This document shows positions 1-5,233 of a DNA stretch of 5,233 bases, piece after piece. This DNA is from Bacteroidota bacterium (lineage in GTDB: Bacteria > Bacteroidota > Bacteroidia > Chitinophagales > Chitinophagaceae). A model generated the notes under the pieces. It was not told where the DNA came from and did not search any database. It saw nothing but the letters and a program-made list of their open reading frames with translations. The stretch covers positions 1 to 5,233 of the forward strand of contig JAEZRB010000349.1 in assembly GCA_023412975.1 (NCBI GenBank). Direction: 5' to 3'. Made by a program: the position numbers and the translations under genes. Positions within the stretch are counted from its first letter, which is position 1. Every line of letters starts with the position of its first letter.

Positions 1-725
1 ATGCAGCACGCAGGGCATCCGCCTACAAGGTCATTGCCGTAATACCTTATTATGGCTATGCCCGCCAGGACCGTAAGGATAAGCCCCGTGTTGCAATTGG
101 GAGTAAGTTGATAGCCAATATGTTAGTAGCGGCTGGTGCCGACAGGATCATCACCATGGACCTTCACGCACCCCAAATCCAGGGTTATTTTGATATCCCT
201 GTGGATCACCTCGACAGTCATGCTGTTTTTATTCCTTATATAGAGAATCTGAAACTGGAAAACCTTACCTTTGCCGCCCCCGACGTGGGATCAACCAACC
301 GTGTAAGGGAAATTGCCAACTATTTCAACGCCGAAATGGTGATTTGCGATAAGCATCGCAAACGGGCCAATGAGATCGCAAGCATGGTGGTGATCGGTGA
401 TGTGACGAACAGGGATATCGTGATCATTGATGATATCTGTGATACAGGTGGTACGCTTGCAAAAAGCGCAGCTCTTTTAAAAGAAAAAGGTGCCAGGAGT
501 GTGAGAGCATTGATCACACACCCGGTATTGAGTGGTAAAGCTTACGAGAATATTGAGAATAGTGTATTGGAAGAGCTCATCGTATGCGATACAATACCGC
601 TGAAAAAAGAGACCTCAAAGATAAAAGTGATTTCCGTTGCGGAGCTATTTGCCGTAGCTATCCGTAATGCGTTTGAGAATAAAAGTATCACGAGTCTGTT
701 TATCCATTCGCAACGGAAAGTATAA
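1..725 (+). CDS. prs: Ribose-phosphate pyrophosphokinase (PRPP synthetase), 5'-truncated by window edge
   Basis: Cytosolic enzyme making 5-phosphoribosyl 1-diphosphate from ribose 5-phosphate and ATP, the precursor for purines, pyrimidines, NAD, His and Trp. The reading frame is open from the left edge (first full codon at 3), so the true start lies outside. About 240 residues are visible against roughly 315 in the family, so some 75 N-terminal residues are missing. Visible landmarks: YARQDRKDKPR of the ATP-binding region (54-89), MDLHA with the metal-binding His (156-170), DIPVDHL, the flexible catalytic loop DKHRKRANE (about 350-375), and the PRPP/ribose-phosphate loop DDICDTGGT (429-455). 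The C-terminal THPVLSG and VCDTIPL blocks are intact. All key motifs look functional. TTG at 108 and ATG at 120 are internal codons, since homology continues upstream of both. No terminator follows before rplY 69 bases downstream, so co-transcription with rplY is likely. The family call is very secure. Confidence 0.97.
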   Translation, partial: AARRASAYKVIAVIPYYGYARQDRKDKPRVAIGSKLIANMLVAAGADRIITMDLHAPQIQGYFDIPVDHLDSHAVFIPYIENLKLENLTFAAPDVGSTNRVREIANYFNAEMVICDKHRKRANEIASMVVIGDVTNRDIVIIDDICDTGGTLAKSAALLKEKGARSVRALITHPVLSGKAYENIENSVLEELIVCDTIPLKKETSKIKVISVAELFAVAIRNAFENKSITSLFIHSQRKV

Positions 726-794
726 AAGGGTTCTGTTTAAAATCACATAGCCGCAGGCACGAAAGATAAAGGAAACAACAAACAATTATAAAAA

Positions 795-1424
795 ATGAAA
801 ACAATTACAATCAAAGGACAACTGAGGACCGGATTCGGGAAAGCCGCCACCCGCCAGCTCCGCTCTCAGGGACAAGTGCCGGGTGTAATTTACGGGGGTC
901 CGCAGGAGATTAATTTTTCAGCTCCTGCTGCTGCATTCAAGCCTTTAGTATACACACCCAGCTTCCAGTTAGCGGAAGTAGAGGTAGATGGTAAGACACA
1001 CAAATGCATTTTAAAAGATCTGCAGTTTGACAAGGTCACCGATCAGCTGATCCACGTAGACCTGCTCGAGCTGGTTGAAGATAAAAAAGTGATCGCAACA
1101 ATACCACTCAAGTATACCGGCGCCTCTATCGGCGTAAAGAACGGTGGTAAGTTTGTAGCGAAGATCAATTCACTTAAGGTAAAGACTTATCCCAAATACC
1201 TCAGGGAGCAGATCGAAGTTCCGATCGATGAACTTGATCTCAATGGTAATATCAGGGTAGAAGATGTAAAAGTTGAGCATTACGATATACTCAATTCTCC
1301 TCGTATACCTATCGCGTCTGTAGTGCTGACAAGGCAATTGAAACAGGAAGAAGCTGCTGCTCCGGCTGCCAAAGCTGCTCCTGCTGCCGCTCCAGCCGCA
1401 GCCGCTGCACCTGCGAAGAAATAA
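795..1424 (+). CDS. rplY: 50S ribosomal protein L25/general stress protein CTC (TL5 type)
   Basis: Ribosomal protein that binds 5S rRNA in the central protuberance of the 50S subunit. The 209-residue product is the long CTC/TL5 form rather than the short E. coli L25 of about 94 residues. The N-terminal L25 domain (about residues 1-92) carries the family pattern G15-K, R20-x-LR and VPGVIYGG (28-35), then KDLQFDKVTDQLIHVDL. A second beta-rich TL5 domain (about 93-184) begins near KKVIATIPLKYTG and includes a YPKYLREQIEVPIDELDL block. From residue 185 to the end is a low-complexity Ala/Pro tail with scattered Lys, ending in AKK, probably disordered and common in this family. The start is chosen because homology begins at MKTITIKGQLR. 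There is no Shine-Dalgarno at normal distance: AAGGA at 769-773 lies about 21 bases upstream, and the leader 774-794 is A-rich, as usual for highly expressed Bacteroidota genes. It follows prs by 69 bases and ends just before a strong terminator. Confidence 0.95.
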   Translation: MKTITIKGQLRTGFGKAATRQLRSQGQVPGVIYGGPQEINFSAPAAAFKPLVYTPSFQLAEVEVDGKTHKCILKDLQFDKVTDQLIHVDLLELVEDKKVIATIPLKYTGASIGVKNGGKFVAKINSLKVKTYPKYLREQIEVPIDELDLNGNIRVEDVKVEHYDILNSPRIPIASVVLTRQLKQEEAAAPAAKAAPAAAPAAAAAPAKK

Positions 1425-1443
1425 TGCTCCGCAAGATATCATT

Positions 1444-1474
1444 AACCCGTTTCAACATCGAAACGGGTTTTTTT
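1444..1474 (+). terminator. Rho-independent terminator after rplY
   Basis: A perfect 10-bp stem is formed by AACCCGTTTC (1444-1453) and GAAACGGGTT (1460-1469), with a 6-base loop (1454-1459). Seven consecutive T (1468-1474) run from the end of the stem. It starts 20 bases after the rplY stop, so it ends the presumed prs-rplY transcript. The left side has no matching A run, so it should act only on + strand transcription. Confidence 0.93.
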
Positions 1475-1542
1475 ATGCGTTAATGCGATATTTGAATTGA
1501 TATAGATCAAGAGCGTCACACTAATTTTTTAGTAAGGAAGTC

Positions 1543-2118
1543 ATGAAATTTCTGATTGTTGGTTTGGGAAATATCGGTAATGAATACGCACACACCAGGC
1601 ATAATATCGGTTTTGATGTGGTGAATGCGTTTGTACATAAACACGGAGGCCAATTCGGTACCGACCGCCTGGCTTATATGGCTATGGTCAGATGGAAGGG
1701 ACGCGGCTTTGTGTGCATTTGTCCCACCACTTATATGAACCTGAGTGGTAAAGCTGTCAGATACTGGTTCGATAAAGAAAAGATAGCTATTGAGAACTTA
1801 CTGGTGATCCTGGATGATGTGGCATTACCCCTGGATAAACTTAGGCTTCGTCCGGGAGGTAGCGACGGGGGACATAACGGGCTAAAGAGTATCCAGGAAG
1901 CTTTGGGTACCGTGGATTATCCCCGTTTACGCTTTGGCATTGGTAACAATTATCCCAAAGGAATGCAGTCTGATTTTGTACTTGGGAAATGGACAAAAGA
2001 GGAGGAACCCCTGGTAAAGCAAAAGATAGAAAAGTCCGTGGAAGTGATCGAAAGCTTTGCTACCCAGGGCATCAGCTTTGCCATGAACCAGGTAAATAAT
2101 CAGCGGTTTTCGCTATGA
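1543..2118 (+). CDS. pth: Peptidyl-tRNA hydrolase
   Basis: Cytosolic esterase that cleaves the peptidyl-tRNA ester bond on chains released prematurely from the ribosome, recycling tRNA; normally essential in bacteria. The 191-residue product matches the usual length of about 190. Catalytic and substrate residues are all visible: GLGNIG (7-12) with N10, TRHNIGF (18-24) with catalytic His20, PTTYMNLSG (61-69) with N66, an Asp at 91 in LDDVALP matching the catalytic-support Asp of E. coli (D93), and GGSDGGHNG (105-113) with H111/N112. The RLRFGIG and DFVLGKW blocks follow. Residue 11 is Ile where most bacteria have Pro. The start is supported by homology from residue 1 and by AAGGAAG at 1534-1540, one of the few recognisable Shine-Dalgarno-like sites here. 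It sits downstream of the rplY terminator, so it needs readthrough or its own promoter. The gene order prs-rplY-pth is widely conserved. Confidence 0.97.
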   Translation: MKFLIVGLGNIGNEYAHTRHNIGFDVVNAFVHKHGGQFGTDRLAYMAMVRWKGRGFVCICPTTYMNLSGKAVRYWFDKEKIAIENLLVILDDVALPLDKLRLRPGGSDGGHNGLKSIQEALGTVDYPRLRFGIGNNYPKGMQSDFVLGKWTKEEEPLVKQKIEKSVEVIESFATQGISFAMNQVNNQRFSL

Positions 2119-2259
2119 TAAGTCATATTGATTACTTATTTTAGCATCCCGACCCTAAGATGCGTTAAACTCCACATCCTATTGAAGACTGGAATATATA
2201 TGGGATCAACAGTCCTTGGAGTAGTATCCGATGTATTTTAATAACAACCACCCAGATTT

Positions 2260-2871
2260 ATGAAGATTTTTTGTGTAGGGCGCAATTTTGCCGCCCATGC
2301 TGATGAGCTAGGAAATAATATTCCCGATGAGCCAGTGATATTTATGAAGCCTAAGAGTGCATTGCTTCAACCTCATTCTCCATTTTACTACCCTGAATTT
2401 ACTAACGAGCTTCACTATGAATGTGAACTGGTGCTTCGTATCAGTAAAAATGGAAAATATATCCAGGAAAAATTTGCCGGAAAATATTATGATGCCATTA
2501 CTGTAGGCATCGATTTTACAGCACGTGATATCCAGAATGAATTAAAGGCAAAAGGTCTTCCCTGGGAGAAAGCAAAAGCCTGGGACAATTCGGCCGTCAT
2601 TGGAAAATGGATCCCACTCAACGAAATAAAAAACAGGAAAGAGATCAATTTCGAGTTATTTAAGAATAAAGAAATGGTGCAAAAAGGTAACTCGGCACAA
2701 ATGATCTACGATTTTGATAATATCGTTTCCTATATCTCCAACTTTTTTTCCGTCAATATCGGCGACGTGATCTTTACCGGCACACCTGCAGGTGTAGGTG
2801 AAGCCGTGGTAGGTGACGAGTTGGAAGGAACCCTCGAAAACCAAAGCATGTTCAAACTTGAAGTAAAATAG
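2260..2871 (+). CDS. FAH-family hydrolase, FAHD1/YcgM-like (acylpyruvase or related 2-oxo acid C-C lyase)
   Basis: A 203-residue member of the fumarylacetoacetate hydrolase fold, essentially only the catalytic domain. It resembles human FAHD1 and bacterial YcgM (about 220 residues), which cleave acylpyruvates, and FAHD1 also decarboxylates oxaloacetate. Seen: CVGRNFAAHADELG (5-18), with H13 and E16 in the spacing of the FAHD1 His-Glu catalytic pair; EPVIFMKPKSAL (24-35); the divalent-metal triad E54-x-E56 in HYECEL and D85 in VGIDFTARDIQ; KGLPWEKAKAWD (98-109) with a Lys at 106 where FAHD1 has its active-site Lys; and the C-terminal GDVIFTGTPAGVG signature. No extra N-terminal domain is present, consistent with a start at MKIFCVG, which aligns with the start of homology. 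No Shine-Dalgarno is seen before ATG. The gene lies 141 bases after pth and ends before a terminator. The family is secure; the exact substrate (acylpyruvate, oxaloacetate or an aromatic catabolite) cannot be read from sequence alone. Confidence 0.9.
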   Translation: MKIFCVGRNFAAHADELGNNIPDEPVIFMKPKSALLQPHSPFYYPEFTNELHYECELVLRISKNGKYIQEKFAGKYYDAITVGIDFTARDIQNELKAKGLPWEKAKAWDNSAVIGKWIPLNEIKNRKEINFELFKNKEMVQKGNSAQMIYDFDNIVSYISNFFSVNIGDVIFTGTPAGVGEAVVGDELEGTLENQSMFKLEVK

Positions 2872-2919
2872 CCCTGCTATTCTACCTCTTATATTAGCCT
2901 CATACCAATTGCTTATACG

Positions 2920-2951
2920 GCCATCCCGATCAAAAGGGATGGCTTTGTTTT
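2920..2951 (+). terminator. Rho-independent terminator after the FAH-family gene
   Basis: A perfect 8-bp stem GCCATCCC (2920-2927) / GGGATGGC (2936-2943) encloses an 8-base loop (2928-2935) and is followed by a T-rich run TTTGTTTT (2944-2951). It lies 48 bases after the stop codon at 2869-2871. It separates the FAH-family gene from the E1 gene transcriptionally. Confidence 0.88.
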
Positions 2952-2980
2952 AAAACTAACGGTCGTTCCCCTTAAATTTG
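2949..2980 (+). promoter_or_regulatory. Putative Bacteroidota-type promoter for the E1 gene
   Basis: TAAATTTG at 2973-2980 is an exact match to the Bacteroidota primary sigma -7 box TAnnTTTG. With a 20-base spacer, the -33 position falls on TTTA (2949-2952), three of four bases of the TTTG consensus and overlapping the T-run of the preceding terminator. Transcription would begin about 2986-2988, leaving a leader of roughly 27 bases before ATG 3014. The position between a terminator and a gene start supports it, but the -33 element is weak. Confidence 0.45.
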
Positions 2981-3013
2981 CTTTTCATTTTAAAAAGAAG
3001 GAACGATTCTTCG

Positions 3014-5077
3014 ATGTCAGACACTAACGTATTGCTGAAAGCCTACCGATCCATGTGCCATGTGCATGAGATGGCCGAAACCTACGAGGCAAATCGTTCT
3101 GTTTGTAAATATGTACACTCCACCAGCCGGGGACATGAAGCCATCCAGTTGGCTACAGCCTACCAGCTCCAGCCCCAGGATTTTGTAAGTCCTTATTATC
3201 GTGATGAAAGCATGCTGCTGGGTATGGGCTTTACACCATATGAGCTTATGCTGCAGCTTTTGGCCAAAGGCGATGATATTTTCACCGGCGGCCGCGAATA
3301 TTATTCTCATCCTAACTATAGGGGAGACGACAAACCCGGAATCATACATCAAAGTAGTGCCACCGGTATGCAAGTAATTCCCACCACCGGGATCGCGCAG
3401 GGCATTGCATATTGGGAATCGGTTGCCCCGTCACGACTTAAGACAGGAGTCAACGGTGAATTACCCGTGGTGCTGTGTTCCCTCGGCGATGCAAGCATTA
3501 CCGAAGGTGAGGTGAGCGAAGCTTTGCAGTTCGCGGTGCTGAAGCAGTTGCCGGTGATCTACCTGGTACAGGACAACAACTGGGGTATCAGCGTTGCGGC
3601 CGAAGAAGCGCGGGCCATGAACGCGTTTGAGTTCGCTGCGGGATTTAAAGGTTTGAACCGAGTTCAGGTTGATGGCAGCGATTTTGAAGCTTCATTGACC
3701 GTCATGAAACAGGTTTTTGCTTCTGCCCGGAAAAATAGAAAGCCCTGGTTAGTTCATGCGCAGGTTCCGTTATTGGGTCATCATACCAGTGGCGTAAGAA
3801 AGGAGTTCTATCGTTCTGAGGAAGACTGGGAGAAGCATTCGGCTCACTGCCCGCGAATCAAGTTGAGAAAGAAGTTGCTCGCAATGGTAGCTGAGACCGA
3901 TCTCACAAATATTGAAACTGAAGCGGCTCAAAACATAGCAGATGATTTTGCAAAAGCAGTGGCGGCAGCGGAACCTGATATTAGATTCGTAGAGGAACAT
4001 GTTTTTGTACCGACACCGGTGCTGGAGGAAAAAGGTGAGAGGACTCCCGCTGGCGCGGAAAAAATACCGATGGTCGATGCCGCATTGTTTGCGATCCGTG
4101 AACTGATGGAAGATCATCCAGAAGCGGTACTTTATGGACAGGATGTTGGGCGCAGACTGGGTGGGGTATTTCGTGAAGCTGCCACCCTGGCGCAACAGTT
4201 CGGCGACGAAAGGGTTTTTAACACGGCTATCCAGGAAGCATATATTGTAGGTTCCACAGTGGGGATGAACGCGGTTGGTTTGAAGCCAATCGTAGAAGTG
4301 CAGTTTGCGGATTATATCTATCCCGGTTTTAATCAACTGGTGACGGAAATTTCCAAGAGCTGTTATCTCAGTTGTGGCAAGTTTCCCGTATCGATGATAC
4401 TCCGGATTCCCACGGGTGCTTACGGCGGCGGCGGACCTTATCATAGTGGTAGCATTGAAACGACGTTACTGTCCATTAAGGGAATCAAAGTAGTGTATCC
4501 TTCGAATGCCGCGGATATGAAGGGGTTGATGAAAGCTGCTTTTTATGATGGCAACCCGGTCGCGATCCTGGAGCATAAAGGACTTTACTGGAGTAAAATA
4601 CCGGGAACGCTCGACGCGAAAACTCCCGAGCCTTCGAGAGATTATATTATTCCCTTGGGCAAGGCAAGTGTTGTACAGGAAGCCAGCCAGGCGGCCATGG
4701 AAGATGGAGAATCCTGCGTGGTGATTACGTATGGAATGGGGGTGTATTGGTCAATAGCTGCCTCGAAGAATTTCGATCAGCAGGTTGAGATCATTGACCT
4801 GCGTACTTTGTTCCCGCTTGATGAAGAGCTCATTTTCGAACGGGTAAGAGTACACGGCAAATGCCTGGTAGTAACAGAAGAGCAGCAAAACAACTCTTTT
4901 GCCGAAGCTTTGGCCGGGCGTATCTCAAAAAACTGCTTTTCATTTCTTGATGCGCCAGTAGACGTTATCGGTGCCCTCAACCTGCCTGCCGTTCCAATGA
5001 ACCTCCATTTAGAGCAGGCCATGTTGCCAAACGCTGACAAGGTAGCCGAACGACTCGGGGGTTTACTCTCATTTTAA
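3014..5077 (+). CDS. Fused E1 alpha/beta 2-oxo acid dehydrogenase (branched-chain 2-oxoisovalerate or pyruvate type)
   Basis: A 687-residue thiamine-diphosphate E1 component joining alpha and beta subunits in one chain. It would decarboxylate a 2-oxo acid and transfer the acyl group to lipoyl-E2 in a cytosolic multienzyme complex. Alpha half (about 1-340): RGHEAIQ near the N-terminus; the ThDP/Mg motif GDASITEG starting at G158, with the closing NN at 188-189 about 28 residues on; then the HHTSG and YRSEEDWEKHSAHCPRIKLR loop region. A variable linker leads to the beta half (about 350-687), starting near MVDAALFAIREL (353). It contains YGQDVG, QEAYIVG with the conserved Glu at 408, the PYHSGSIE His at 477, VVYPSNAADMKGL and the C-terminal transketolase-like domain with RTLFPLDEE. 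The canonical GDG is GDA here. ATG 3014 is preferred over a 12-codon extension to TTG 2978, because that TTG lies inside the putative -7 box; AGGA at 2999-3002 is 11 bases before ATG 3014. No E2 or E3 gene is in view. Architecture is certain; substrate is inferred (Bacteroidota homologues are usually annotated 2-oxoisovalerate E1). Confidence 0.93.
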   Translation: MSDTNVLLKAYRSMCHVHEMAETYEANRSVCKYVHSTSRGHEAIQLATAYQLQPQDFVSPYYRDESMLLGMGFTPYELMLQLLAKGDDIFTGGREYYSHPNYRGDDKPGIIHQSSATGMQVIPTTGIAQGIAYWESVAPSRLKTGVNGELPVVLCSLGDASITEGEVSEALQFAVLKQLPVIYLVQDNNWGISVAAEEARAMNAFEFAAGFKGLNRVQVDGSDFEASLTVMKQVFASARKNRKPWLVHAQVPLLGHHTSGVRKEFYRSEEDWEKHSAHCPRIKLRKKLLAMVAETDLTNIETEAAQNIADDFAKAVAAAEPDIRFVEEHVFVPTPVLEEKGERTPAGAEKIPMVDAALFAIRELMEDHPEAVLYGQDVGRRLGGVFREAATLAQQFGDERVFNTAIQEAYIVGSTVGMNAVGLKPIVEVQFADYIYPGFNQLVTEISKSCYLSCGKFPVSMILRIPTGAYGGGGPYHSGSIETTLLSIKGIKVVYPSNAADMKGLMKAAFYDGNPVAILEHKGLYWSKIPGTLDAKTPEPSRDYIIPLGKASVVQEASQAAMEDGESCVVITYGMGVYWSIAASKNFDQQVEIIDLRTLFPLDEELIFERVRVHGKCLVVTEEQQNNSFAEALAGRISKNCFSFLDAPVDVIGALNLPAVPMNLHLEQAMLPNADKVAERLGGLLSF

Positions 5078-5133
5078 GTTCATTGCTGGTTATAAGGTTC
5101 ACAGCTACCGTTTATTTAAAAAAATGAACTATT

Positions 5134-5160
5134 GTTGCAAATATTTCGTTTCTTTGCAAC
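5134..5160. repeat. Perfect 8-bp inverted repeat before the last gene
   Basis: GTTGCAAA (5134-5141) and TTTGCAAC (5153-5160) are exact reverse complements separated by 11 bases, with equivalent positions of the two arms about 19 bp apart, close to two helical turns. The right arm overlaps TTTCTTTG, a possible -7 box, and ends 3 bases before ATG 5164. It could be an operator for a dimeric repressor, a small leader hairpin, or chance, since TTTGCA is frequent in Bacteroidota promoter regions. Confidence 0.5.
5149..5156 (+). promoter_or_regulatory. Possible -7 box for the last gene
   Basis: TTTCTTTG matches seven of eight positions of TAnnTTTG (T for A at the second base) and is followed by CA, a frequent context in this phylum. 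No TTTG is found at the expected -33 distance; the nearest TTG (5132-5134) is only 14 bases upstream. If real, transcription would start at about 5163, making the mRNA almost leaderless. This fits the absence of a Shine-Dalgarno, but the call is weak. Confidence 0.28.
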
Positions 5161-5163
5161 GGA

Positions 5164-5233
5164 ATGAAAAAAGGCTCGCTTAAAAGATGGGGGATTGTGT
5201 TCCTGCTGGTGCTGGTTTTTTTCCAGCAAATTG
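5164..5233 (+). CDS. N-terminus of a secreted or membrane-anchored protein, 3'-truncated by window edge
   Basis: An ATG opens a frame that stays open to the right edge, giving 23 complete codons. The peptide begins MKKGSLKRWG, a basic n-region with four Lys/Arg, and continues IVFLLVLVFF, a strongly hydrophobic core of ten residues, then QQI. This is the pattern of a Sec signal peptide or an N-terminal membrane anchor; no lipobox Cys is visible yet and the rest is missing. It lies 86 bases after the E1 stop. I do not recognise the family and no function can be assigned. It is supported by the signal-like composition, the start just after the inverted repeat and the open frame, but so short a fragment is not conclusive. 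Confidence 0.6.
   Translation, partial: MKKGSLKRWGIVFLLVLVFFQQI

Noticed and set aside
108..122. TTG 108 or ATG 120 as the start of prs
   Set aside because: The same frame is open to the left edge and encodes conserved PRPP synthetase sequence (YARQDRKDKPR) upstream of both codons.
1170..1442. - strand frame across the 3' end of rplY with a Ser/Gly/Arg-rich N-terminus
   Set aside because: The odd composition is the reverse reading of the Ala/Pro tail of L25; it also overlaps the rplY end with no start signals of its own.
1487..1494. GATATTTG as a pth promoter
   Set aside because: Seven of eight matches to TAnnTTTG, but no -33 element; mentioned in findings, not called as a feature.
2119..2259. 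Promoter candidates before the FAH-family gene (TATTTTAG 2137-2144, TATATATG 2195-2202, TATTTTAA 2234-2241)
   Set aside because: Each deviates from TAnnTTTG and none has TTTG at a proper -33 distance; the last (TTG 2216-2218, 15-base spacer) is the least bad but not convincing. I see no stable hairpin or small gene in this gap, only a 5-bp GACTG/CAGTC pairing.
3770..4444. Long open frame on the - strand (224 codons) inside the E1 gene
   Set aside because: It lies wholly antisense to a secure E1 coding region, its protein has no recognisable domain and is rich in Arg, Cys, His and Phe as expected from reading a coding strand backwards.
5077..5130. AGTTCATT / AATGAACT inverted repeat after the E1 stop as a terminator
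   Set aside because: The 8-bp AT-rich arms are 38 bases apart and no T run follows the right arm, so it is unlikely to terminate transcription; no clear terminator for the E1 gene is visible.
1..5233. An undescribed multi-gene system, mobile element, CRISPR array or RNA gene
   Set aside because: Every substantial + strand frame belongs to a known housekeeping family, gaps between genes are 141 bases or less, and no repeat arrays, transposase fragments or tRNA-like folds were seen.

Overview
The window looks like an ordinary housekeeping stretch of a Bacteroidota chromosome, probably Chitinophagaceae or a close relative. The pointers are A-rich translation leaders mostly lacking a Shine-Dalgarno, a match to the Bacteroidota -7 promoter box (TAnnTTTG), GLGNIG instead of GLGNPG in Pth, and a single-chain E1 alpha/beta 2-oxo acid dehydrogenase. 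The family and phylum assignment is inference from remembered patterns, not from a search. All recognisable genes lie on the + strand.

Layout: (1) 1-725, the C-terminal three quarters of ribose-phosphate pyrophosphokinase (prs), cut by the left edge. (2) 795-1424, ribosomal protein L25 of the long CTC/TL5 type (rplY), followed by a textbook intrinsic terminator at 1444-1474. (3) 1543-2118, peptidyl-tRNA hydrolase (pth). (4) 2260-2871, a small FAH-family enzyme close in sequence to FAHD1/YcgM acylpyruvases, followed by a second terminator at 2920-2951. (5) 3014-5077, a fused E1 alpha/beta thiamine-diphosphate dehydrogenase, with a putative promoter directly upstream. (6) 5164-5233, the first 23 codons of a membrane-targeted or secreted protein, cut by the right edge. 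Its short upstream region carries an 8-bp perfect inverted repeat overlapping a possible -7 box.

prs-rplY-pth is a widely conserved translation and nucleotide neighbourhood: PRPP supply, 5S rRNA-binding protein and rescue of drop-off peptidyl-tRNA. No terminator is seen between prs and rplY, so they are probably co-transcribed. The hairpin after rplY separates at least part of the transcripts from pth. The FAH enzyme and the E1 protein both handle 2-oxo acids, but a terminator and promoter lie between them, so they are neighbours rather than a clear operon.

I found no mobile element, CRISPR array, RNA gene or unknown multi-gene system. The most useful second looks are the inverted repeat before the last gene, the GDA variant and fused architecture of the E1 protein, and the start of the E1 gene.
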